Positions 24,249 through 36,500 are shown, counted from the stretch's first letter. The stretch: DNA of 64,000 nt from Cryptomeria japonica (GCF_030272615.1 NC_081409.1:472868573-472932572), one strand, 5' to 3'. Notes: a model not told the origin generated them from the sequence alone. A program made the numbers and translations.

Positions 24249-24260
24249 GCTTTGATACCA
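24249..24260 (-). other. Primer binding site of element C
   Basis: Minus-strand TGGTATCAAAGC, one base different from the initiator-Met tRNA complement TGGTATCAGAGC; it lies two bases from the LTR end at 24263. Confidence 0.87.
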
Positions 24261-24262
24261 AT

Positions 24263-25747
24263 TGTTAGTTCTGATACTTAATGTAAAGAGCTGATGCCAA
24301 TAGCTAACAAGATGAGAGGGGGGGTGAATCATACAAACTTAAACTTCCATAAAATCAATAGATTCAACCTCGGTAACTTATACTTCAACAACTTAACCAA
24401 AAACTGCTAAACCTGCAAACTTATGAACACATAATCATAATAACACTCATAACACTAGATTTAACGTGGAAACCCAAATAGGAAAAAACCACTGTGGGAT
24501 TTTGGACCCACTAAGAAATATACTCTTCTAGAGTATGCTTGGTTAAAAGCAAATCCTATTAAAGATTACAAACACATTGCTAGATCTGATCCAGTTAAGG
24601 GATTTCCCTCAGATCTGTTAGGATCTTCACTTTGTTAGAAGTGACCTTGTTAAAGGATTTCAAACACTCACTTAGAATGTTACCTTTCTAGAGGGTTTAC
24701 ATATAAGACTGTTAAGTCCACTCAATTAAGAGATTTTCTGTCACTTACAAAATAACAATAATAAAAATCTATCTGCAACTTCACATCTAAAATGCTAAAG
24801 AAGATTCCTTTTTGCTCATAACAATCTAGTCATAGGACTTATCTTGTCCCTCTGCTGGGCTCCTTACTCTGTTATTCAAATAGGTCTTCAAGCTTCTATG
24901 CTCAGTAATCACTATGTAGCATCCTTGTGCATACACTTGCCCACATACATTGTTTATTAACAATTTCTTATTTATAAACAATTGCTAACCACTAAATCTC
25001 CTTGATCACATTTCCCATGATTAATCTTAGCCATCAAATCTTCAAACTTGACGAGGTTCAATGTATCCTTTCGATCTAAAATTTTTTTACCTTACCTCGG
25101 GACTTGCATTCCCTTCTTGGAACTTGCATAAGGTTATTGCGATTCAATCTACGCTGTAGATCTTCCTACTGATTTTCCTTTGCTATAGATCCTTAACAAA
25201 CTTCATGCACGACATACCAATCATTTATACATCTCCAGCTAATCATTGTCCTTCATTAAATTTTGCTTTTATCCATCCCATGCGCACTATCATAACTCGG
25301 TTGCAACTCGGTAAATACTAAACTTTACTCGATAGACATTTCCCCTTCATTAACCGATATCGATAACCTTAGGGTTTACCGACTAGGTTCATTGCTCGGT
25401 TGCATAGTATAGTATTAACCTTACAATCAACAACATATGTGGGATATCAAAATAATCTAAACATCATGATCTCATCATTTTCTAACTTGATAATAGTTTC
25501 CCATTGAATAACTTATTCCTCCCTTTACTCATCACATTCTTTCTGTATCTTTTACTGACATCTTAATTCTCTTCTAATCAATCTTCTCAAGATATGGCAA
25601 CATCATATTGAATTAGATAATCAATTTCTTGACATCAATGACAAAATAATGTTATAAAGATAGTTATCATCCTTCTTCAATAATATTCAACAACCTTCTC
25701 AATATCCTTATTGAATATCAACAATCTTTCTTACTATAATGCCAACA
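24263..25747 (-). repeat. Element C 5' LTR
   Basis: 1,485 bp, pair of 10284-11789, ending ATGCCAACA on the + strand. It has a single copy of the 22-bp CCGACTAGGTT unit. TATA box 24969-24976 (minus). Confidence 0.95.
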
Positions 25748-25752
25748 ACTTC

Positions 25753-26073
25753 ATCATAAGAGCTCAAATTTGCTTCATCTCTACTATAAATTCTTTGGTT
25801 CTTCTTGCTTCTTCTTAAAATAATGCACACTGGTGCAAAGATCTCAGAGTCACCACTCACAACTTGTGAGGTATTGAAATAATCATGAAAAATAGACAAA
25901 TCTAGACAAAACTTACATTGAAAGATGAATTACAACAGATTCTCCGGCAACATTTATAAGAATTGACTCAACTGGCAAGGGATGGACTTAACAAGATCAT
26001 GACTTTATAATGAAAAATGATCTTCAATACTTTGTTCCCAGTAGAGTCACCATTTTATTGGTGACTCGAATGG
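25753..26073 (+). repeat. Palindrome, left arm, inner half
   Basis: Imperfect reverse complement of about 26137-26460; for example AATAATGCACACTGGTGCA here pairs with GCACCAGTGTGCATTATT at about 26370. The end of this arm has its own small hairpin, GAGTCACCA...TGGTGACTC. Confidence 0.88.
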
Positions 26074-26136
26074 GTCAATGAAGAAATTGATTATAGCTCA
26101 ATTCTTTACCAGAGATTCTAGATAGCTAATCCCTAG
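26074..26136. other. Palindrome loop
   Basis: About 60 unpaired bases between the two arms. No feature is seen in it. Confidence 0.6.
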
Positions 26137-26734
26137 CAAAGTCACCAAAAAAATGGTGACTCTGCTTGGGATGAAGTATTGAAGATCATTTTGCCTTATA
26201 GAGTCATGAGCTTGTTAAGTCCATCCCTTGCTAGTCAAGTCATTTTTTATTAAATTTTATTAGAGAATCAGTTGTAATTCACCTTTCAATGTAGGTTATG
26301 TCTAGATTTGTCCATTTTTCATGATTATTTTAATACCTCACAAGTTATGAGTGGAGACTCTAAGATCTCTGCACCAGTGTGCATTATTTGAAGAAGAAGC
26401 AAGAAGAACCAAATAATTTGCAGCAAAGATGAAGCAGATTTGAGCTCTTATGATGAAGTACCCTGACAAGTTGAAGATGGAATCCATATGATGCCATATG
26501 ATGATAAGGAGGTGTTGCAGTGTTGGTTTTGGAAGAAATTTGACCTACGAATAAATTCCAATTGTTCAAATATTTTTCCTCTGCAAATATGTGGTGACTC
26601 TACCAAAGAACCTAATGAAGATGTGGAGGTAGCTCCAAATCTACCAATATTTCCAACCAGAACGCTGATTTACAACCACTACAACATTTCCTGGTATTTT
26701 TTGACTTTCATGAGTCAAATGTATTTCCATGAAA
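26137..26734 (+). repeat. Palindrome, right arm
   Basis: About 600 bases, uninterrupted, mirroring the left arm that C has split. The arms look about 85-90% alike by eye. No transposase frame is seen. It could be a fold-back or MITE-type element or an inverted duplication. Outer target duplications could not be assigned because B ends beside the left arm. Confidence 0.85.
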
Positions 26735-27007
26735 GTCATTTGTAGAAAAGAGTTCCCTATCTAGTGTTGCAGCACTAAGTAAAAGGGGAAGGAGTTCATT
26801 GTCAGATTTGCATACTTCTTAGTTTCATTTTTCAATTATATGCTTATATTAGAAGTATGAAATTTTGGTAATAGGTTCACTCAAAAGTCTTAAATACAAT
26901 ATTTCAATCTTATTTATGTATGGCTTTTACTTAAGACCTTGTTGAAAAAGAGAATCAAGATATGTGTAACTGTGAAGTTTGAATAGAATCTTGTAAAGAC
27001 AAGCAAG
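26735..27007 (+). other. Unassigned sequence before gag-like remnant
   Basis: AT-rich, with no frame or repeat I can support. It may be the leader of the element whose gag remnant follows. Confidence 0.4.
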
Positions 27008-27980
27008 ATGTATGGTCATTATGTTGTCCCAGGCATAATGAGTGATCAACAACTTAAGGAAGGTCAGTCAAGAAGGGTTTTCATCCCTAAACAATACAAA
27101 CCTTTGAATTTTAGCAATATTGAAGGGTATCCACATCCCTTCCCCATTGAGTTTAAGGATCAAGTGCCTTTGTTTCATGCACAAAAATCCGAGTCAGGAC
27201 TCCACCATGTCAAGTTATTTAGTGAGTTTGTTGAAGACTATCAGCTTTGCAATGAAGATATAGTCATGAACTTCTTTGTGAGATCATTGAAACATTGTGC
27301 AAAGGACTGGTATGAATGTTTAGAAGCATAAAGTGTGTCTTCATGGGATTGTTTTAGGAGGTTGTTTTTGGAGAAATACAACTATGATACAGTAAGTTAT
27401 GAGCAACCTCCTAGTCCTTAGAGTTTACCAATATGTCAGGATACAATGTGTGCATAAGAGAATTATATGTTAAGTGTTAAATGTACATCTCAAAGCATAT
27501 GTGTCCCTGTTGTCCCAACTTATACTTTTCAGCAGTATGAGAAAGTTTATCAACCCCAAATAGTGCAAGAACAAAGCTTCTATGTGGAGGACCCAATGGT
27601 GTATTTGAATGCTCACCTAGACATAAAAACACAAGAGGGTGAGCACCCTTATGCCTTTCTATCCAGATTCTTGAAGGCATTACAAAGAATTCCTATGAGT
27701 TTTATGCTTCAAGATTCTGAGTTGGTAGACTAATTTTTGCAAGTCTATGAACCTGATGTTGTTCATTGGCCAAGGAGAACAAAATTGGCTAATATAGATT
27801 AGATGGTTGCATGGATTGATATATTTTAAGGTGTCAAATCTAAGATGTAACTAGTTTGTGAAATTTTAGATGTTGATAATGACAAGGTTGAGCAAGAGTG
27901 TGATGACAATGCACAAGTTAATAATGATGCTCCCTATGTTGTTGAAGATCAGTCACATGATCAGCATGAAGAAGACAAGG
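27008..27980 (+). pseudogene. Gypsy-like gag remnant
   Basis: One frame carries two open pieces (27008-27331 and 27467-27733) separated by stops. The first has the layout of plant Ty3/gypsy gag: a proline-rich lead, then FFVRSLKHCAKDWYECLEA, and after a TAA the words SSWDCFRRLFLEKYNY. FxRSL...AKDWY followed by W..F...FLEKY is typical of Retrotrans_gag domains of Athila/Tat-like elements. The second piece (HPYAFLSRFLKALQRIPMSF) then runs into an acidic tail with stops. I see no RT or integrase downstream, and could not identify LTRs for it. It is probably the remnant of a non-autonomous or truncated gypsy element. Confidence 0.6.
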
Positions 27981-28140
27981 CGTGTGAGCAGTAGATCATT
28001 GAAGAACATGAACCTGAAAATGAATGCCATGGTAGCCTAAATGAAGATACAAGGTCAACATTCTTTTCTGGATGATGACTGTGCTTTTGAGAAGGTTGTT
28101 GGAGATGCAATCTCCTATAACATGATAAACACACGCTCTC

Positions 28141-28899
28141 TTGAATCCAGTGGGTTTTTCAATTGAGGAGGATAGCAGTATGGGACATGTTAGTGAGAAA
28201 GACGACACATGTTCTATCAGCAATGAAGGAATCTTAGACTTGCTAGCAGCAGATTACTTGAGATATACACATGGAAAGAGTGATGAACTTATGCACCTTG
28301 CTTATTTGGTTTTTGATAGTGAGGTTGTCTCTTATGATGCATTAAGTAATGCATATACTGTCAATATTCTTCCCATGATGGAACTAGGTGATATACAAGT
28401 GGACAAAGACCTTGAATGCGTGGGATTCTTTGATTTCAACTTTGACATGTGTGCTAATAATGAGGATTTACATGTTGATATAAACTCAGTTTTTTATTTT
28501 AGCAGCATGTGTATGGATGCTAATAATGGCACTCTTTTTGAGAATGATAGTGCACATGAAGGGGAAGTGGATATTGTTGGATATGATAAAAGTGGTGATA
28601 GGCTGGTAGGAGGTGCCTGCAGCCATGTTGCTGATATGAATGATATCAAATGGGACTAAGAGCCAGAGGCTGAAATCATTTTTCAGCTTGATGATTTACA
28701 GTTGCATGAGAGGATCAGTTGTGATCCTTTTCCTTCTCTTGATAACAATTTTCTTATTGTAGATAGTGGGAGGATGGATTCTTTTGAGAGTTCCTCTTTT
28801 GATGAGAAAACTAATGATTTGAATGAAACCTATATTCTCAGTTGTGTGCCAGATCATGAGTGTTTGTTTTCTCAGCTCAGTGATGTTTTTACAGTGTGA
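28141..28899 (+). pseudogene. Unrecognised acidic reading frame, one internal stop
   Basis: A 172-codon open stretch (28141-28659) is followed, after a single TAA and in the same frame, by another long open stretch to TGA at 28897-28899, about 250 codons in all. The product would be strongly acidic and rich in Asp, Asn and Ser (for example NNEDLHVDINSVFYF and SSFDEKTNDLNE), without an enzyme motif, transmembrane stretch or signal peptide that I recognise. It follows a gag-like remnant, so it may be the C-terminal part or second product of that element. The low stop density for such AT-rich DNA suggests it was once coding. Function unknown. Confidence 0.4.
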
Positions 28900-29781
28900 C
28901 ATTGGTTTCAGTAAAGATATATGTTTTGTTCAACACAACACATATATATCACACAATGATCAATATTTTCAATCATTGCACAAGTTTCTAAGGTTCAAAA
29001 GTGAATGCAATGATAATTTTAAGCAGGGTAGTTGGATGAAAAATGCCAACATGTTTGGTCAATGGCAATCCAACTATGTTATCAGATTAGTTTCAGTGCA
29101 ATCAAAAGAAAACCATGTTTATGACAGAGGAAAGCATCACCTAACCTTTTTAGATGGCCTTGGGCCATCAAATGTGGTTTTACCTTCAAGCCACAAGCAG
29201 CTTGGGGTAGAGTAAATCTTTTGACTCTATGCCCAAATGGAATAGTTATCATGATACTCTTGAATTGCCTGTTCGTGGACAATTCTTAAAGCCCCACTTT
29301 ACTTAAAGTAGCTCTTTTCCATGAGAATTAGTTTAGGTCTTGTAAATAAGTAGTATAGTTTTCCTATCTGTTTGAGTTGCCATGTCTAGGTAAGTTCCTT
29401 TTGGTCTTCTCTGCAATAGTCTGCTCCACCAAATATTTTGGATTCTTGTATCATCCCTGAGTAATGATCATCCCCAACCAGAGCCACTGATAGTCCTGAA
29501 AATTACTGCACAAAAAATCTTCATGCCTTAGTTAAAATTTTGTTCATTTTGAATTAATCTTGCTCTCTGTCACAGGGTTTAGGGTTTAGGGTTAATACAT
29601 TTTTTTTAAGTCTTTTATTTAAACCCTAAGACCATTATATTTTTGCATTACCTTTTTTCATTAAAGCTGAGGGTCTAAGTTCATTGGTGGGGCCTTATGT
29701 TCTCTAGGCTTAAAGTTATTAAATGTCAGCCCCTTATTTTTTCCTATGTCCGCTTTAATATTTCCTTATCATCTAACATGT
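28900..29781 (+). other. Unassigned sequence between acidic frame and element G
   Basis: No gene supported. A short telomere-like (TTTAGGG) run occurs at 29575-29593. The last bases, CATGT (29777-29781), match the right flank of G (CATGC at 41580-41584) at four of five positions. Confidence 0.5.
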
Positions 29782-30580
29782 TGTCATGCCCAAAATTTAG
29801 GGCAAAAAATGGAACAAATTTTTTTTTAAAACATACTAATTAATTAACAAGTTCACTCACATGACAAGCGTTATAGAAATTTCCATAATTAATTTCGAGT
29901 TTGTTAAATATTATCTACAGAAAACTAACTGGTTTAAATTTTATCTCCTCGAGATACCTAGCCATTAGGCTTATTAAATGAATCACGCTAAAGGAATAGG
30001 AGAGGAAAAATTAATTTAATCTCCAAAAAGACATATAGTCTAAACATCCAATTTAAATTTTAAATACTCTAATTAAATTACACGAGACATTATTAAATAC
30101 CTTTAAAATTAAAAAAGCTAGGCTTACCTCCGATAATTTATTTATTTCACTTTACTTGCATCAAATTATAACCAGAGTTATATATATATATATATATTTA
30201 TAATTAAATACTTAATCCAAATTATGACCAGAATTTATATATATACATATATCCATATATATATATAGATACATATATATATATATTATATATATTTTGA
30301 TTATTTTAATTCTAATTCAAAAGCACAATAACTTTCTAAATATTAATCCATATTTCCCCAACCCTATTTAGGGTTCTAATTTCTTATATATATATTTACA
30401 AATCTAAATATCATATTATTTTTAAAATCCATCTGCCCTAGCCCCACCCAGGCTAGGGTTTAACCCATATTTTTTTTTTAACAGGAAATTTTTCATGCTG
30501 GGCTGAAGACCCCAAGGCGGCCATGTATTTTTTTTTCTTGTGCAGGTTACAGAGATTGGAGGCGGGGAGGGCCGTGGCGC

Positions 30581-30779
30581 CACTGTGTGGGCGCACAGTG
30601 GGCGTCGCGGCACCACTGTGTGTCCACACAGTGGGCACCACTAGCGGCTCCCCACTATGTGGCCACACAGTGGCGGCCGCGGCCGTCCATTGTGTGTCCA
30701 CACAGTGGGAGCCGAAGCGGCTCCATTGTGTGTGCACACAGTGGGCGCCGCGCGGCCCTCACTGTGCATACACACAGTG
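30581..30779. repeat. Array of six short palindromes in element G 3' LTR
   Basis: Six near-palindromic units of CACTGTGTG..CACACAGTG type (about 30581, 30613, 30653, 30688, 30724, 30760) at 32-40-bp spacing, separated by GC-rich GGCGCCGC-type spacers. The whole block is GC-rich in an LTR that is otherwise strongly AT-rich. Each unit can form a hairpin in DNA or RNA. Confidence 0.88.
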
Positions 30780-30829
30780 GGGTCCGCGTGGACCCAAAAC
30801 AAATCTTTTTTTTTGGTTAAAAATTTAAT

Positions 30830-31041
30830 TTTATTTTTTTTTAATATATAATATATATATATATATATAAATATATATTTATATATATATATATATTTAT
30901 ATTTATATAAATTTATAATCATAGTTAAAAAGGGGGGAAATATTTCAATATATATATATATGTTTTTTTTAAAAAAACAAAGATTTACATGCAAAAATTT
31001 TAAACTAATATAACAAAGGGAAAAGCATTAAGTTAATTCAG

Positions 31042-31101
<60 letters not shown>
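30830..31101. repeat. AT dinucleotide microsatellites in element G 3' LTR
   Basis: Several (TA)n and TATATTTATA runs, the longest at about 31046-31101. The corresponding tract in the other LTR (38840-39105) differs in length, as expected for slippage. Confidence 0.9.
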
Positions 31102-31105
<4 letters not shown>

Positions 31106-33568
31106 AGCTCTTTAAACAACTCTAACTAAAATACAATTTAGAAATACATTTTAAGAAATACAATATACTCACTAGAATAAAAAGATTCATTGATTTTTCC
31201 TCAAATAAAATATATTCATAAAATATCTTTTTTTTCTTTAAAGTACTTAAGATCTTTCAGCATAAATAAACTCCTGTTTTGCCACAAGTAAAATATAGAT
31301 AAAATTTAAATGAAATCTATTCTTTTTTTTTTATAATACAAAGAAGCTTTTGCATGCAACTCAAAATAACTTTTCTTTTACTAAACACCAGAAGTAGAAA
31401 TAAAACAAGCTTTCTTTTTTTTTTTTAACAACTCTAAGATATTCTACCAATTTACAAGATGTTTCTTGAATAGCCACAACAGTAAAACTTCAAGTCTATT
31501 TTCAATAATTACAACTTCCTTCTCTTTTCCATGAATGAGGCATACTTCTATAACAAATTTAAAACAAATATCTGCAACTGGATTTAAGTATCTTCAATAA
31601 TAATCTTTTGTATCTTTCTCATGGATCCTATTCTCTTTCTCTCGACTTTCCTGCATAATAGATAAACACAATATGACCACAAAGTGCTCACCTCCCAGCC
31701 TAGGCTAATTGGTAGCCACCCTCGAGCTCGGAGAACCAATTCCTAGACAGGTAACAAATAGGCAAACACATAGAAAGAAATGCATACAGATATTCCAAAC
31801 ACATTCCCAACTTGGCTTTCACAGCACCACACTTTGGTGATGAACATTTTCAATGGGTGGTAGTGGACCAAATCCCTGAGGAGAACTGCAAGTATGAAAT
31901 AAACAAGAAGCCACCTCATGGCACAATAACAGTATCAAGAATCTCAACCCCTTATTCCTTATGCCCCCCAAAGGCATTCTAGCCTTATATCCCTCCTTAT
32001 GACCCCCATTACACAAACAGGCCATGCAACAAGGGTCACACAAAGATCCCTTGTGATCGCTCTCAAAGAGAGTCTCTCACTCGAGGGTTGTCGCTGCTAC
32101 CACTCTCAAGATCCTCTTCTCTCCCAAGAGTAAGAGATCTTGAGAAAACTCCCAAATCACAACCATTCATAAAGCAAAAAAACCAAAAGATTTTCTAACA
32201 CAAACTTTCAAGAACACAGATTTCTTACACCAACAACTTCCAGACATAAACAAGAAGAAGACATTAAAAAGAATAACTGAAACCAACCTTAATCTACCCA
32301 AAGGTATTATGATATTTGATGAAGACCTGCCCAATCCACAAATCTTTTTTTCTTCTACCCTTAATCAATTTTTCTATTCCATAACATTATTTTCTTTTCA
32401 AATTTTCTTCTATCTCCAAAAATGGAGAGTGGGTGATTACCCATCAATTCCCAAAAATCTTGCTTAAGAAGCTCCCTTTCTGAGTTCTCACAAGTTTCCA
32501 AAACTAAAAGGGAAAGAAAGCAAAAATGCAAAAAGACTCCCATTCCAAAAGGAAAAATCCTAATTAGATTTAAACTTCTAATCTTCAATTTTCGCACAAC
32601 TCAAAAAAGCCAATTTTTAAAGCGTTAAAAAGATCATTATAAAGTAGAAACTTGCCTAAAATTACCCCTAACCCCTAGGTATACCTTATGGGCTTTAGGA
32701 AACTCTATTAAACTACCTCTAGGTGTTCATTTAACCCATTTTAAACCCCTCTGAAGTTTATTTTCGGGTCAAACATAAGTTGACCACCCCAAATATTATA
32801 ATCCCAAAGTATTTATGACAACACATTATTTTATTTAAGAAGAACTATAATTAAACACTTTCCCACCAAGAGACCAATTAAAAACATTTAAATTTAAATC
32901 CACACATGTGTCAAGTGACACAAATAAAACACTTTTACAAAATAAAACATGAAATTGTCTCTTGTGGTTTTTAAACAATAAAATTAAATAACACTTAACA
33001 CTCATGCAGCATATACTGTTACGAATAAAATACAACACAAACGGGGTGTTGTCTCTCCAAATAGACAAACCCTGGCTTACGAACATACATAAGTCTAGGT
33101 TTGATTCTCCGTAATTTTCCATGGTCACATGGTAAATTTTCCCTGTGCATCCCAATTTACACATTAGTACTTCCAAATATCCATATATAATATAATTCAA
33201 TAATATAACAATGCGCATCATAACTTGCATATAATTTTCATCTGCACAGATCAAATACAACTTTTACCAAGCAATTTTACATAAGCAATTTCATCTCAAT
33301 TCACATAAACTAACCATACATCATAGCTCTATATTCAAAGAAAGTCCTGCAAATTCAATAACGACATCTATCATTGCAATATCATTCTATCTAACAATCA
33401 TGAAGTGTTCTATCTCATAAAGCATATAAGTAAATCATCAAATCATAGCAATGTTAACCAAATCTTGAAATAATATAAGTTCTAAGTCTCAAAATGCATC
33501 AAAATAAAGTATCCATAATAGTCTAAGTATAAAATCCACTGAATGTCAGGCTGAGTCGAGGTGTGACA

Positions 33569-36500
33569 GGCTAGGTGGCAAAGCTAAATGGTAGGTAACT
33601 GGGCCTATCCTCTCCAGAATCTCAAAAGGTCCTAAAAAGCGAGGTGCGAGCTTAGAACCCTTTCCGTAACGGATTGGACTCTTATGTGGTCGCACTCTCA
33701 AGAAAACTCTGTCTCCAACCAAGTAGCTACAATCTATCCTCTTTGCATCGGCATACTTCTTATGTCTATCCTGAGCCTCTCTGAGACGCTGCCTAATCAA
33801 ATCCACCTGCTGTTCCATATCCTGAACTAACTCAGGACCAATAGCAACTCTATCCTCTATGCAATCCCAACTCAAGGGCATCCTGCAAGGCTTGCCGTAT
33901 AATGCCTGGTAGGGTGGCATCCCCAAAGAAGTGTGATGCCCATTGTTATAGGCAAACTCCACTAAGGAAAGATACTCCTCCCACCAGGCCTGATGATCCA
34001 TGACGTACATACGAAGCATATCTTCTAACACCTGATTGACCCTCTCTGTCTGACCATCTATCTCTGGGTGATAGGCTGTACTGAAATTTAGCTTAGTGCC
34101 CATAGCTGCCTGTAATGACTTCCAAAAGGAAGAAGTGAAAAGAGAATCCCTGTCAGAAATAATCTTGTGGGGTACGCCATGAAGTCTAACAATGTCTCGC
34201 AAGAACACCTGTGCTACTGCTGGAGCTGTGAATTTAGTATGAACTGGTGAAAAGTGAGCTACTTTGGTCAACTTGTCAACTATCACCAAGATAGCATCAT
34301 GGTGACAAGAAGACATAGGGAGACCAATGATGAAATCCATGGATATAGTATCCCACTTCCACTCTGGTATAGCATGAGACTAAAGCAACCTACCAGGATG
34401 GCGGTGCTCCGCCTTTACCCTCTGACACTCGAGACATCGAGCTACTATCTCAGCAATGAGCTGCCGCATTCCCGGGCAATGATACAACTGCCTCAAGTCA
34501 GCATGCAACTTCTTAACCTCGGGATGTGCTACATAAGGAGCTCTATGAGCTTCCGTGACAATGAACTCTCGCAACCCTCTGGAGGAAGGTACATAAATGT
34601 GCCCTCTATGGTGTAACAGTCCATCGGACTCCAAAGAATAATCCACATATTTCCCTTCTAGAGTGACCTGAGAACGTAATACCTGACAAACCTCTGCATA
34701 CCATCCATCCTCTGACAAGTGCCGAAGTATACGGTCTCTTAAGTCCATGCCCATGGATATGGTGTAAACCTCATGACGTCTCCTACTCAAGGCATCTGCA
34801 ACTACATTTTCCTTTCCCTTGATGTAGTGAACGTCAAAATCATATTCGCACAAGAACTCCATCCATCTCCTCTGACGTGCATTAAGGTTCGGCTAAGTAA
34901 AGATGTACTGAAGACTCTGATGATCTGAATGCAACTCAAAGTGATGACCTAAAAGGAAGTGTCTCCACCTCACAAGTGCATGCACTACTATTGCGAGCTC
35001 AAGGTCGTGAGTGGGATAATTAAGTTCATGAGTCTTAAGTTTCCTAGACTTGAAAGCTATGGCCCTACCATCCTGCATAAGAACTGCCCCTAAACCCTCT
35101 AGGGAAGCATCTGTACAAACCATGAAGTCAGCTGTAGGGTCTGGTACAACAAGGATAGGAGCGCTAGTAAGTGCCTTCTTGAGTTCCTGAAAGGCCTTCT
35201 CGCACTTCTCTGTCCACTCAAATTTCTTCCCTTTATGCTGAAGAGAAGTAATAGGGTGTGCGACTCTGGAGAATCCCTTGACAAAACATCGATAATACCC
35301 TGCTAAACCCATGAAACTCCTGACCTTTGTCACACTGGTAGGCGCTGGCCAATCCATAATAGCCCTAATCTTTGATGGGTCAACTGAGATCCCATCACCA
35401 GAAATAATGTGCCCAAGGTACTTAACCTCAGACCGAAAGAATGCACATTTCGATAGCTTGCCAAACAACTGGTTATCCCGCAAACACTACAATACCTGTT
35501 TCAGGTGCTCCTCATGCTCCTTCTCATTCCGAGAATATATCAGTATATCATCGAGGAACAAAATAACAAAATGGTCCAGAAAGGTACGGAACACCCCATT
35601 CATGAGACTCATAAAAACTGCTGGGGCATTCGTAAGTCCGAAGGGGACTACGGTAAACTCATAGTGACCATATCTAGTGCAAAATGCGGTCTTGTGGATA
35701 TCACTTTCCACTATTCTCAACTGATGGTATCCAGACTTCAGATCTATTTTGGAAAAGACTTTGGCACCCTGAAGCTAGTCAAATAAATCATCAATTCTGG
35801 GCAAAGGATATCGGTTCTTGATGGTTACTTTATTTAGCTGCCAATAATCCATGCATAATCGGAGAGATCCATCCTTCTTCTTAACAAAGATGACCGGTGC
35901 ACCCCACGGGGATACGCTAGGACGGATATGACCCTTCTCAAGAAGTTCCTCGAGTTGAATTTTAAGTTCATTTAACTCATTTGTGGTCATCCTATAAGGT
36001 GCTCTGGAAACTGGCTCGGCTCCTGGTACTAGGTCTATATGAAAGTCAATCTCTCTGCTGGGAGGCATTCCCGGTAACTCTGAAGGAAATACATCTGAAT
36101 ATCCCTTAAGGATAGGATGGTCATCGAGCGATGTTTCTTTTTCCTCCTCTTCCCCTCTGTCACTGATAGTGATAGCAAAAAGCAGACATCCCTTCCACAT
36201 GCTCTGCTTAAGCTGCATTGCAGAGATCATACGAAGAGACACGGGCCTCTGAATCCCGGTGATAACTATGGGCGAACCATGATCATCCTCACACTTGATC
36301 TTTTTCAGGTGGCAATCCATCTTGGCCCTATGAGCATAAATCCAATCCATGCCAAGTACGATTCCGTAAGATCCAAGTGGAGTCACTCTAAGGTCTACTA
36401 AAGTGGTGGTCTTGCCAATCTGCAGCTGACATGCCCTAATCTTTGATTCCACTGACACTCTAGCCCCTGAAGCTAATTCCACTTCTCAACTGACACCCTG
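33569..36500 (-). pseudogene. Element G pol: protease remnant, RT, RNase H, integrase
   Basis: One frame on the minus strand from about 36490 to 33569, interrupted only by four TAG codons (about 35775, 35484, 34893, 34380), each where related proteins have Gln. Protease lacks the DTGA active-site part but keeps the VLGMDW motif (about 36350). RT: APYRM...[30 protein letters not shown], catalytic [10 protein letters not shown] (about 35560). RNase [14 protein letters not shown] (about 35115) and HSDHQSLQY. Integrase: H-H-C-C finger (HRAPYVAHP...CLEC), core MDFIIGLP, ISDRDSLF and DGQTERVN (D, D, E). The C-terminal GPFEILERIG is present, but the protein stops at LPPSLSH, where the LTR begins; no chromodomain follows. 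RT and integrase catalytic residues are intact. Confidence 0.94.

Larger units (their letters stand above)
10284..25747 (-). mobile_element. Element C: Ty1/copia LTR retrotransposon carrying nested element D
   Basis: Minus strand. The 3' LTR is at 10284-11789 and the 5' LTR at 24263-25747, flanked by a perfect ACTTC duplication (10279-10283 and 25748-25752). Polypurine tract 11790-11802, primer site 24249-24260. The internal region is interrupted by D (14928-22681). Without D, C is about 7.7 kb, the same size as A. It is the best preserved pol of its family here. Confidence 0.96.
29782..33568 (-). repeat. Element G 3' LTR
   Basis: 3,787 bp. On the + strand it begins TGTCATGCCC. At the inner side it lacks the first bases of the LTR as seen at 41560-41579: the pol codons TGTCACACCTC replace TGTGAGGCCTCACCTC. 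It contains AT microsatellites, a GC-rich hairpin array and no gene. Frames at 31819-32043, 32361-32597 and 32835-33260 recur in the other LTR simply because the LTRs are copies. Confidence 0.92.

Noticed and set aside
29575-29593. Interstitial telomere (TTTAGGG repeats)
   Set aside because: Fewer than three units; too short to separate from chance in T/G-rich sequence.
30581-30779. A CRISPR-like repeat-spacer array
   Set aside because: Units are imperfect palindromes with variable spacers inside an LTR of a plant retroelement, duplicated in the other LTR; no cas genes and a eukaryotic context.
30422-30994. Several overlapping frames around the GC-rich island (also at 38472-38823)
   Set aside because: They arise from the palindromic repeats, which read open on both strands; no start context or domain.
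31819-33260. Three conserved minus-strand frames (74, 78 and 141 codons) repeated at 39825-41266
   Set aside because: Their conservation is only because both lie in the two LTR copies of element G; no domain and no coding features.
33569-34340. A chromodomain at the end of G integrase
   Set aside because: The frame enters the LTR at LSH; no chromodomain-like aromatic residues follow.
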